Shown here: piece by piece, positions 15,674 through 22,998 of the stretch
How positions within the stretch are numbered: position 1 is the first letter of the stretch
Layout: the number at the start of each line of letters is the position of its first letter
DNA from: CAYYNP01 sp964472545
Lineage (GTDB): Bacteria; Planctomycetota; Planctomycetia; Pirellulales; Thermoguttaceae
Length of the DNA: 25,702 bases
Reading direction: 5' to 3'
Assembly: GCA_964472545.1 (NCBI GenBank)
Contig: CAYYNP010000129.1
Span: 1-25,702 of the forward strand
The notes under the pieces: model-generated
Told to the model about the DNA's origin: nothing
Seen by the model: the letters and a program-made list of their open reading frames with translations, nothing else
Database searches by the model: none
Position numbers and translations under genes: made by a program

Positions 15674-17653
15674 ATGGTTGTTGAGCACGAAGTGATACCG
15701 TTCTTCACCTGGCTCGGGCAATCGTTGCCGGGATACCTGGGGATCGTAGCGGTCGCCGCGGGCGTGGGGCTGTTCCTGTTCATGTTGACGGCCACGCTGC
15801 GGTCCGGCCCCCGGCGCGCAACGGCCGCCACGCGCGAATTGCTCGCCTCCGCGGTGACGGATCTACGGAGCACGTCTCTGCGTCGTATTTGGGCCTTGAG
15901 TTGGCTGGCGATCAAGGAGGCGATTCGCCGGCGGGCGGTGGTGGTGTTTGCCGTCTTCGTTCTGGTGCTGCTGTTTGCCGGCTGGTTCTTGGACCCCGGC
16001 GGCGATTCGCCCGCGCGGCTCTACCTGAGCTTCGTGATCACGGCCACCAACTACCTGATGCTGCTGTTGGCCCTGCTGATCAGCGCCCTGAGCCTGCCGC
16101 AGGAGTTCAAGCAGAAGACGCTGTACACGGTGGTCACCAAGCCGGTCCGCGCCGGCGAGATCGTGCTGGGGCGGATAGTCGGTTTCTCGCTGATCGGCTC
16201 GGCGCTGCTGGTCGTGATGGGAACGGTCAGCTACGTGTTCGTACTGCGGGGGCTGTCCCACACGCACGATCTCGACCCGGCCGAGATCGAGACCTTGGAA
16301 CAATCGCTGGCCGATCGACTGGCCGCGGACGGTGCGTCGGGTGGGGTCGCCGGCCGCACGGTGCCCACGCTGGAGACCGACAAGGTCCACAACCATCGGC
16401 ACGAGTTGCGGATCGACGCCGTCGACCGCTCGGCAAGTCGTGAGGAAACCGGCGGCCTGAAATCGGGCGGGCAGGCCCGCACCAGTGCCGAACAGGGCCA
16501 TTGGCACGACGTGACGTTCGAGACGTCTCGCGACGACACGGGGAAGCCCCGGGTTGCCGTCGACGTTGGCGGGCCGGAAGGCCGGCTGGTGGCCCGGGTT
16601 CCCATCTACGGGAAACTCCGCTTTCTCAACCGGGCCGGCGAACCGGACGCCAAAGGCGTCAACGTCGGCGACGAGTGGACGTATCGGAGTTTCATCGACG
16701 GCCACACGCTGGCCGCCGCGATTTGGACCTTCGAGGGGATCACCGAGGAGCGGTTTCCCGCCGAGCGGTTTCCCAAGGGTCTGCCGTTGGAATTGAATCT
16801 CGACGTGTTCCGCACGCACAAGGGCCAGACCGACGATCCGACCGAGATCCCCGCCGTGCCGGGAAGCATCGAGATCCGGAACCCCGAAACCGGCGTGCGG
16901 AGCAAACCGATCCCCTTCTCGTCGAAGGATTTCTCGACCATCGTGCTGGACGTGCCGCGCAAGCTGGAAAACCCCCGGCCGGACCAGCAAGGCCCCGTCT
17001 ACCTGGATCTGTTCGACGATCTGACGGACAAGGGCAAGATCGAGGTTTATCTGCGCTGCGAACAGGGCGGGCAGTACTTCGGGGCCGCCCGGGCCGACAT
17101 GTACTTCCACGCCCGAGACGCCTACTTCACGCTGAATTTCATCAAGGGCTACATCGGCATTTGGGTGCAGATGGTCGTATTGATCGGCATCGGCGTGATG
17201 TTCAGCACCTTCCTCAGCGGCCCCATCGCCTTGATGGCCACCACCGGCACGTTCATCGGCGGGCTGTTCAAGGAGTATATGTCCAACCTCGGCGCCAGCC
17301 AATTCATGGCCAAGGATGCGCTCGAGCAAAGTGGACATGACGAGGTCATCGGCGGCGGGCCGGCCGAGGCCTTCATCCGCCTGATCAACCAACAGAACAT
17401 GGTCAGCGAGATGGAGCCGGGCATCCAGACCCAGTTCGCCGAGGTCGTCGACCAGGTGAGCGGCTTCCTGCTCTGGGGGATCAGCAACGTGTTGCCCGAG
17501 TTCGGTACGTTCAGCTTCTCCGAGTACGTGGCCGACGGTTTCGACGTGCCGGGCAGTCTGATGCTGACTTGTCTCGTGCGTGCCGCGGCGTTCCTGCTGC
17601 CGGCGGTCGTCGCCGGATACTTCTTCCTCAAACTGCGCGAGGTGGCCCGATGA
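15674..17653 (+). CDS. ABC-2 type permease with large extracytoplasmic insert
   Basis: Inner-membrane subunit paired with the preceding ATPase, 659 residues. Start supported by GAGGA just upstream. Hydrophobic segments: about 20-40, 87-106, 117-141 and 168-192, then a hydrophilic insert of roughly 290 residues (195-485), then about 488-530 and 625-653. The segment SLPQEFKQKTLYTVVTKPV (140-158) is typical of ABC-2 permeases of this type. The insert is predicted to lie outside the cytoplasm. It has a His-rich start (HNHRHE, GHWHD), which might bind metal, and beta-rich sequence after it. Most ABC-2 permeases have loops far shorter than this. Its stop codon overlaps the next start (ATGA at 17650-17653), so translation of the two is probably coupled. 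Substrate unknown. Confidence 0.88.
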   Translation: MVVEHEVIPFFTWLGQSLPGYLGIVAVAAGVGLFLFMLTATLRSGPRRATAATRELLASAVTDLRSTSLRRIWALSWLAIKEAIRRRAVVVFAVFVLVLLFAGWFLDPGGDSPARLYLSFVITATNYLMLLLALLISALSLPQEFKQKTLYTVVTKPVRAGEIVLGRIVGFSLIGSALLVVMGTVSYVFVLRGLSHTHDLDPAEIETLEQSLADRLAADGASGGVAGRTVPTLETDKVHNHRHELRIDAVDRSASREETGGLKSGGQARTSAEQGHWHDVTFETSRDDTGKPRVAVDVGGPEGRLVARVPIYGKLRFLNRAGEPDAKGVNVGDEWTYRSFIDGHTLAAAIWTFEGITEERFPAERFPKGLPLELNLDVFRTHKGQTDDPTEIPAVPGSIEIRNPETGVRSKPIPFSSKDFSTIVLDVPRKLENPRPDQQGPVYLDLFDDLTDKGKIEVYLRCEQGGQYFGAARADMYFHARDAYFTLNFIKGYIGIWVQMVVLIGIGVMFSTFLSGPIALMATTGTFIGGLFKEYMSNLGASQFMAKDALEQSGHDEVIGGGPAEAFIRLINQQNMVSEMEPGIQTQFAEVVDQVSGFLLWGISNVLPEFGTFSFSEYVADGFDVPGSLMLTCLVRAAAFLLPAVVAGYFFLKLREVAR

Positions 17654-20238
17654 TCAAGCAGATCGCCTTCCGCCGGAAGATCGTCTACTTAGTGATCATG
17701 GTTCTGTTGCTGGGTGTGTTGAGCGTATTGGGACGCCCCTCGACCCGCGAGGCCGATCCGAAGCACGGCAGCCGGGGCGGCACCCTGGCCAAACTCCGCC
17801 AGGAACACGGCTTCTCTCAGGCCCAACTCGGCGAGATCGACCCAGCCAGCGAGACGATCCGCTTAGCCACGCTGGGACTCCGCGGCGTGGCCACCAACAT
17901 CCTCTGGGAGAAGGCCAATCGCTACAAGATGAAGAAGGACTGGGCCAAGCTCTCCGCCACGCTGCAACAGATGACCAAACTGCAGCCGAATTTCATCTCC
18001 GTCTGGCAGTTCCAGGCCTGGAATCTCGCCTATAACGTCTCCCGCGAGTTCGAGGATTTCCGCCAACGCTATCACTGGGTGATCCGCGGAATCCTGTTCC
18101 TCAAGAAGGGCATCCGCTACAACCAGAGCGAGCCGCGATTGCTTAGAGATACCGGCTGGTTCATTTCGCAGAAGATCGGCCGCAGCGACGAACGCAAGCA
18201 GTTCCGCGTGCTGTTTCGCGAGGACGACGACTTCCACGGCTCCCGGCCGCTGGCCGAGCGCGACAACTGGCTGGTCGGCTGGCTGTGGTTCGATCTGGCC
18301 GAAAAGCTGATTGCCGGGGGCGTTTCCTTGGGGGAAATCAACCCCGGGATCTTCTACTCCCATAAGCCGATGAACGTGTCCTCCTACGCCGAGAACTTGG
18401 AGACCGACGGCGTCTTCTTCCCCCGCGCGAAAGAGGCCTGGAAGAACTTCGAGGCGGAATGGCACGATTTCGGCGACGTCGACATCCGTACCGCCACTGC
18501 CGGCGTGATCCGCTTGAACGAAATGGAACGGTTACTGGCAGAAATCGACGAGGCGCGTGCGGCGCTCGACGCGCTACAGCCCGGACTGCGACAGGAACTC
18601 ATCGCCCAGCAGATGCAGGAGCTCACCGACGAACAACGCGCCGGCTACGACGCCTGGAAGGCCGACCCATTCGCGGCGACCGACGACCAACTCGGCCGCG
18701 CCGCCGACGCCAAGGTCCGGCTCGACCAAGTCGACGACAAGGCCGTGGCCGCCGCCATCACCGGCGAGAATCGCCGCGAAGCGCAGCGGCTGCTGAAGCA
18801 GATCAACGTGACGACCTACACCGCCACAATCATCAGCCGCTATCGGGCGCCCGTGCGGTACGAGCACTGGCGGCGGCGGGCCCAGATGGAGCAGTTGCCG
18901 GAGCTGGTGGGCTACGAAGACGCCCGGGGCGTTCGTCACCCGGGCGCCCGGGAGTTGATCTATCTCGGCCAACAGGCCGTCGGCGATTTGCCGGCCCAGC
19001 GCGACTACTACAATCGCGGTTCGGCCCTCTGGCGCGAGGCTTTGGAGATCTGCCAGCAGAAGTACGAGCAGGAGCCGCCGTTCGAGGAGATCCCGCTGCT
19101 GATCCCCACGCCCCGATTGGTGGCCAACGATACGTACGTGGAGGAGGTGAAGGACGTCGTCGTCGAGCACATGAGGATCCTCGAACAACTCGACGAGCGA
19201 TTCCCGGAGGATTATCCGTTGGCCGATTTTGTCCGTGCCCGGTCCGACGACATGGCGGCCAGCCGCGTGGCCCGGCTAGCAGTGCGCCGCGCCAACGCGT
19301 GTTTGGCCGGGACGTTGCACCCGGCGGAATTGGCGGCGGACGACCAAGTGAAGGAAGACGGCGAAGAGGACGAGGAGCAGACCTCGCCGCCGGCCCCGCT
19401 AAAGCCCCTTCCCCCGGCCACACCCCTGCAGCGCGCCCAAGCCGCCCGGGCAGCCTACGACAAGGCTCTGAAGAAATGGCAGGAGGTGCTTCACGAGTGC
19501 CCCAGCCTGGCGCTGATGTCGGACCGTGCGACCGGCGAAGAGTTGCTGGGCGTGATCAGCGACTACGGAAAAGTGCTGCGTCGGCTCGACGAAACCTATC
19601 CCGATCAGTTCTTGTTGCACGATTTCCTTCACAGCCAGATCAAACATGCCCCGGAGACCCGCGCCGCCGAGGAACTCGCCCGGCGAACACAGGACGCGCG
19701 GAAGCGGGCGGACTTTCCCGCCGCGCTGCAATCCAGCAGCGACACGCTCGCCGCGTGGCGCGACGTGACCGACCGGTTCCCTTCGCTGCTGGCCCGCAGC
19801 GACCGCACGATCGACAAGAAGATCGTTCGCGCGATCAGCACGCACGCCGACACCCTGACGAAAGTCGACGAGCCCTCCCCGAAGACGCCCTCTCCAAGAC
19901 CGTTCGTCCTGCAGGACTTCCTCCACGCGCAGATCATCCAAACGGGCGAATTCCGCGACGCCCAGCAGTCCTTCGCGAGGGCAACCCAGTTGTTCGAGCA
20001 GAACCCGTCGGCCGCCCGCCGCCAGTTCGACAAGGCCCTCACCGCTTGGATCCGGCTGCTGAACAACCACAAGATCCACCCGATGGCCCTGCTCTTCGAC
20101 CCCCCGGTGGTCGAGAAGCTCGCCGCGCTGGTCGACAGTTTCGGCAGCCACTACCAGCAGCCGGAATCCTCCCCGGAATTCCGCAGTCTGACCGAGATCG
20201 TGCAGCAGTACCGTGGTACGGGACCTTCGAGCCCCTGA
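17650..20238 (+). CDS. Membrane-anchored helical-repeat protein linked to the ABC transporter
   Basis: Encodes 862 residues starting at the ATG that overlaps the permease stop codon; the frame is open upstream, but only this start places the membrane helix (10-28, KIVYLVIMVLLLGVLSVLG) at the N-terminus. Residues about 65-180 look TPR-like (WEKANRYKMKKDWAKLSATL, then LQPNFISVWQFQAWNLAYN). The centre is acidic and helical. A Glu-rich then Pro-rich linker runs at about 567-594. The C-terminal half contains four diverged copies of an approximately 80-100 residue unit (about 455-540, 597-680, 688-765, 787-862), each with an 'AL..W..ll' helix and, in three, a 'P..F/Y.L.DF' motif. No enzyme motif was seen. 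The anchored, extracytoplasmic scaffold topology and coupling to the permease suggest a dedicated partner of the transporter. Family not recognised with confidence. Confidence 0.85.
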   Translation: MIKQIAFRRKIVYLVIMVLLLGVLSVLGRPSTREADPKHGSRGGTLAKLRQEHGFSQAQLGEIDPASETIRLATLGLRGVATNILWEKANRYKMKKDWAKLSATLQQMTKLQPNFISVWQFQAWNLAYNVSREFEDFRQRYHWVIRGILFLKKGIRYNQSEPRLLRDTGWFISQKIGRSDERKQFRVLFREDDDFHGSRPLAERDNWLVGWLWFDLAEKLIAGGVSLGEINPGIFYSHKPMNVSSYAENLETDGVFFPRAKEAWKNFEAEWHDFGDVDIRTATAGVIRLNEMERLLAEIDEARAALDALQPGLRQELIAQQMQELTDEQRAGYDAWKADPFAATDDQLGRAADAKVRLDQVDDKAVAAAITGENRREAQRLLKQINVTTYTATIISRYRAPVRYEHWRRRAQMEQLPELVGYEDARGVRHPGARELIYLGQQAVGDLPAQRDYYNRGSALWREALEICQQKYEQEPPFEEIPLLIPTPRLVANDTYVEEVKDVVVEHMRILEQLDERFPEDYPLADFVRARSDDMAASRVARLAVRRANACLAGTLHPAELAADDQVKEDGEEDEEQTSPPAPLKPLPPATPLQRAQAARAAYDKALKKWQEVLHECPSLALMSDRATGEELLGVISDYGKVLRRLDETYPDQFLLHDFLHSQIKHAPETRAAEELARRTQDARKRADFPAALQSSSDTLAAWRDVTDRFPSLLARSDRTIDKKIVRAISTHADTLTKVDEPSPKTPSPRPFVLQDFLHAQIIQTGEFRDAQQSFARATQLFEQNPSAARRQFDKALTAWIRLLNNHKIHPMALLFDPPVVEKLAALVDSFGSHYQQPESSPEFRSLTEIVQQYRGTGPSSP

Positions 20239-20290
20239 CCCGTGCAAATCGTGTTGCGTTCGGCCCCCTGGCCTTTGGGGGGGACTGTGG

Positions 20291-20319
20291 TTGCCGGAAT
20301 TGGGCTCGGGCGATATATT
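20291..20319 (+). promoter_or_regulatory. Sigma70-type promoter for the VWA gene
   Basis: -35 TTGCCG (20291-20296), 17-nt spacer, -10 TATATT (20314-20319). Predicted start near 20326, leader about 75 nt. A short stem AGGGCT/AGCCCT can form at the start of the leader. The promoter means the VWA gene need not depend on the ABC operon. Confidence 0.6.
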
Positions 20320-20401
20320 GAGGGCTGTTTACCGGGCCGCGGCAATAAGCCCTTTCGCCGTCTGCGAATAGGTTCCGCAGTGGTCCTCTCCGGAGCCTTC
20401 G

Positions 20402-21460
20402 ATGAATATCAACGCGCAGGAAGAGCCCGAGCGGCGCCGTCGCTTCGCCATCGCTTGGCGGGACGTGCCCGCCTGGCTGGTCAGCGCCGTGGTGCACGGG
20501 GTGATTGTTCTGATCCTCGGCCTGTTGACCGTCGAGGCGTCCGGCGAGTCGAAAAAGACGATGCTGATGTCGCAGAGCGTCGTCGAGGAGCTCGAGGAAC
20601 TCGAAGACGTGCTGCTGGAAGATCCGCTGGAGGATATCCCGGCGGCCGAGTTCGAGTCGCTTTCCACACAACTCGAAGATCCCGGCCTGGCCGACTTCGG
20701 CACGCTGGCCTTTACCGAGCAGAGCGACGTGGAGGATATGTCCGAGCTTTCGCCGCCGGAGCCGCTGGAGGAGGTCGGGGCGTTGTTCGGCAGCACGGGC
20801 GAGGGCTACGCGTCGGTGGGCGAAGGTATGGGCGGGGCCACCTTCTTCGGCGTCAAGGCCGGCGGCCGCCGATTCGTCTTCGTCGTCGACGGCTCGAAGA
20901 GCATGAATAAGAACGGTTGGGATCAGTGCAAGCTGGAGTTGGTCAGCGCCATGCGCCGTCTGCGCCCCTACCAACACTTCTACGTGATCCTCTTCGCCGC
21001 CGTGCCCCATCGCCAACTCGGCGACGAAGCCCCCGAGCCGAAGCTGCTGCGGGCGACCGACGAGAACATCAAGAAGGTGCAAGAGTGGCTCTACAGCTTT
21101 GAACTCGAACTGGGCACCAGGCCGCTGGAGTCGATGAAGATCGCGCTGAAGCTCGACCCGGACGGGATCTACTTCCTCACCGATGGCAAACTCCACGACG
21201 ACACGGAAGGCTACCTCAAGAAGCAGAACAAGCGCGAGGACGCCTACGAGGATATCGTGCCCGGCTCGGTCGTCCACACCATCGGCTTCTTCACCGCCGA
21301 CGGCCAGGAAGTGCTCAAGCGAATCGCCGACGAGAACGGCGGCTCCTATCGCTTCGTGCCCCGTCCACCTGGCGCTCGGCCTCCGAAGCGCAACCGGCCG
21401 GGAGTGCCCCGGCCGGGAGTGCCCCGGCCGGGAGTGCCCGTGCCGGGACGCCGCCCCTGA
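20402..21460 (+). CDS. Membrane-anchored von Willebrand factor A domain protein
   Basis: Encodes 352 residues. Start supported by GGAG 6-7 nt upstream. A basic N-terminus is followed by one membrane helix (about 24-43), a strongly acidic segment (60-120, EELEELEDVLLEDPLED), a Gly-rich stretch and a VWA domain from about 155. The metal-ion-dependent adhesion site is intact: DxSxS as VVDGSKS (D163, S165, S167), a Thr in LGTRPLES (T239) and the Asp in FLTDG (D261). The C-terminal tail is Pro/Arg-rich with three copies of RPGVP encoded by exact 15-bp repeats. VWA domains bind protein partners through a metal; the outer face of the membrane is predicted here. It lies 163 nt after the ABC-linked gene with its own promoter, and may act with that complex. 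Confidence 0.9.
   Translation: MNINAQEEPERRRRFAIAWRDVPAWLVSAVVHGVIVLILGLLTVEASGESKKTMLMSQSVVEELEELEDVLLEDPLEDIPAAEFESLSTQLEDPGLADFGTLAFTEQSDVEDMSELSPPEPLEEVGALFGSTGEGYASVGEGMGGATFFGVKAGGRRFVFVVDGSKSMNKNGWDQCKLELVSAMRRLRPYQHFYVILFAAVPHRQLGDEAPEPKLLRATDENIKKVQEWLYSFELELGTRPLESMKIALKLDPDGIYFLTDGKLHDDTEGYLKKQNKREDAYEDIVPGSVVHTIGFFTADGQEVLKRIADENGGSYRFVPRPPGARPPKRNRPGVPRPGVPRPGVPVPGRRP
21394..21438. repeat. Coding 15-bp tandem repeat at the VWA C-terminus
   Basis: Three exact copies of CCGGCCGGGAGTGCC (21394-21408, 21409-21423, 21424-21438), in frame, encoding a repeating RPGVP tail. Because the unit is 5 codons, gain or loss of copies keeps the frame. Confidence 0.92.
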
Positions 21461-21469
21461 GGCGGGCAC
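21434..21469. terminator. Hairpin over the VWA stop codon
   Basis: GTGCCCG (21434-21440) pairs with CGGGCAC (21463-21469), with further GC pairing inside. It spans the stop codon of the VWA gene and lies between convergent genes (VOC stop at 21481-21483). There is no U-tract, so this is only a candidate transcript-end structure. Confidence 0.25.
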
Positions 21470-21480
21470 GACACACGCCA

Positions 21481-21954
21481 TCACCCTCCGCATTCCCCCT
21501 CACCCATCGCCGCCATCCGCCGATCGATCTCCTCCGGCGAGACGTCTTCGATGTGCGTGGCCACCGTCCACACGTGGCCGAACGGGTCTTCGAGCACGGC
21601 GGAGCGGTCGCCGTAGAACTGATCCTTCAGTTCGCGGCGCACCGTTGCGCCGGCTTCGACCGCCCGGGCAACCACGGCGTCGGCGTCTTCGACGTAGAGG
21701 CAGAAGCTCACCCCGGCACTGCCGGGCGATTGCGGCGCCAGGGCGTCCATCTCCGGACACTCGTCGGCCAGCATCACCCGCGAATCGCCGATCTGGAGTT
21801 CTGCGTGCCCGATCTTGCCGCCGGGCATGTCCAGACGCATGATCTCCACGGCGCCGAACGCGACCGTGTAGAAATCGATCGCAGCGGCCGCACCCTTGGT
21901 GATCAGGTACGGCGTGACGCTGTGGTATCCGTCGGGAATCGGTTTGACGGTCAT
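21481..21954 (-). CDS. VOC-superfamily protein (glyoxalase/PhnB-like)
   Basis: Encodes 157 residues of the vicinal oxygen chelate fold, made of two paired beta-alpha-beta-beta-beta units. Visible hallmarks are the N-terminal VTPYLITKGAAAAIDFYTVAFGA, GKIGHAELQIGDS with H50, and the C-terminal FYGDRSAVLEDPFGHVWTVATHIEDV with E122 and H127. The EDPFGHVW to HIEDVSPEEI ending is typical of the PhnB-like group, whose members are mostly of unknown substrate. The frame is open to 22053, but ATG at 21954 has GAGGAG just upstream and fits the family N-terminus. It lies 144 nt after the DUF1579-like gene on the same strand and converges on the VWA gene. Specific reaction cannot be assigned. Confidence 0.9.
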   Translation of the reverse strand: MTVKPIPDGYHSVTPYLITKGAAAAIDFYTVAFGAVEIMRLDMPGGKIGHAELQIGDSRVMLADECPEMDALAPQSPGSAGVSFCLYVEDADAVVARAVEAGATVRRELKDQFYGDRSAVLEDPFGHVWTVATHIEDVSPEEIDRRMAAMGEGECGG

Positions 21955-22098
21955 GGGCTCCTCGCAAGTTAGGATTTCGTAACGTCGCGGACACGCCGTC
22001 AGGGCGCTACTTCCGCACCAGTGACTGCTCGCGAAACCGTACGGCCGACGCAACCGTCCTCGTCCTGATACTTCTTCGCCAAGGCATCCGTCGCCGGT

Positions 22099-22734
22099 TC
22101 ATTTCTTACGCGTATAGTTGAGCACCATCCCCTTCTGTTCGCTGCCGTCGGGCAGAATTATGTACATTGTGAAGACGAACTTGCCGTCCTTGACCGGCGT
22201 GGTGACCATCTTCACTTTCATCTTGCCCATCGGCGACTCCGACTCGCCGTGGTCGACCGTGTTCCCCTCTTCGTCTTTCTGACCTTCCATGGTCATCATG
22301 CCCGTGTGCATGCTGTCGATCCAGATGCCCACGTACTTCTTCTTCATCTTGTCGTAGCCGCCAATTCCACGGCCCTCGTACGGCACGCCGTCCATCTCGC
22401 CGCGAAAGGTCTGCTGCACGAACCGGCCGCCGAGGATCACCTCGAACGTGGCCGTGGCCTTGGACCGCTTCATCTCATTGGGGTCGTCCCAGTAATACTC
22501 CGCCGCAATCTCCCAATCGCCGGCCAACTCCTTGAACTCCTCGTGCTCCGGCGCCAAGCGGGTGAACTCCTCCATCATCTTGGCGAAAGCCGCCGGGTCG
22601 GGCGGTTCGGCCGGACCTTCCGCCGCCGCACTGGGCTCCGCCGCCGCGCAGGGCGACGAAAACAGCAGTCCACCGCAAACGGCAAGCAACATCAACGGCA
22701 ACCAACACACCATTCGTGGCTTGAGCAAACCCAT
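22099..22734 (-). CDS. Secreted DUF1579-like protein
   Basis: Encodes 211 residues. A signal peptide covers about 1-32 (WLPLMLLAVCGGLLFSSPCAAA), followed by an Ala/Pro/Glu-rich spacer and a beta-rich domain beginning FKELAGDWEIAAEYYWDD. The pattern of LAGDWE, then a FEVILGGRFVQQTF strand, then GRGIGGYDKMKKKYVGIWIDS matches the DUF1579 family, a lipocalin-like beta barrel found in many exported bacterial proteins, with no known biochemical role. Start at 22734 is chosen for the signal peptide and an AAGGG 7 nt upstream; the open frame continues far upstream only as the antisense of the MBL gene. A promoter with TTGCCG-17-TACAAT precedes it. Divergent from the MBL gene. Confidence 0.88.
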   Translation of the reverse strand: MGLLKPRMVCWLPLMLLAVCGGLLFSSPCAAAEPSAAAEGPAEPPDPAAFAKMMEEFTRLAPEHEEFKELAGDWEIAAEYYWDDPNEMKRSKATATFEVILGGRFVQQTFRGEMDGVPYEGRGIGGYDKMKKKYVGIWIDSMHTGMMTMEGQKDEEGNTVDHGESESPMGKMKVKMVTTPVKDGKFVFTMYIILPDGSEQKGMVLNYTRKK

Positions 22735-22788
22735 CGGACAACCCTTTCTATTAGACGTAACAATCGGAAACGGGCCTTTGGCTGACGT

Positions 22789-22817
22789 ATTGTAGGCGCG
22801 TGAGTCTATAACGGCAA
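22789..22817 (-). promoter_or_regulatory. Sigma70-type promoter for the DUF1579-like gene
   Basis: On the minus strand: -35 TTGCCG (22812-22817), 17-nt spacer, -10 TACAAT (22789-22794). Predicted start near 22782, leader about 48 nt. Confidence 0.62.
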
Positions 22818-22896
22818 CGAAACACCCCCGTCTCCCGAATGCTCGACTTGGCCACGACTGTCCGCGGATTACGGAGGCTCCTTCGTGTGGGGGGTA

Positions 22897-22925
22897 TTGC
22901 CGCTCTGCGGTTTGCGTGCTAGACT
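22897..22925 (+). promoter_or_regulatory. Sigma70-type promoter for the MBL gene
   Basis: -35 TTGCCG (22897-22902), 17-nt spacer, -10 TAGACT (22920-22925). Predicted start near 22932, leader about 67 nt, ending in GGAGG (22986-22990) before the ATG at 22999. It lies back to back with the DUF1579 promoter, 79 nt between the two -35 boxes. Confidence 0.58.
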
Positions 22926-22998
22926 CCCAGTGGATCGCGTTTGTTGGACGTGCCACAAAGCTGAAGGGCGGGATTCTCAATTCCCGGAGGCGAGTCAG

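Noticed and set aside
15863..17392. 509-codon minus-strand open frame
   Set aside because: Antisense to the ABC permease, with low-complexity His/Gln/Asp-rich sequence typical of shadow frames.
20039..21493. 484-codon minus-strand open frame with GHSRP repeats
   Set aside because: Antisense of the VWA gene and the scaffold 3' end; the repeats are the complement of the 15-bp coding array.
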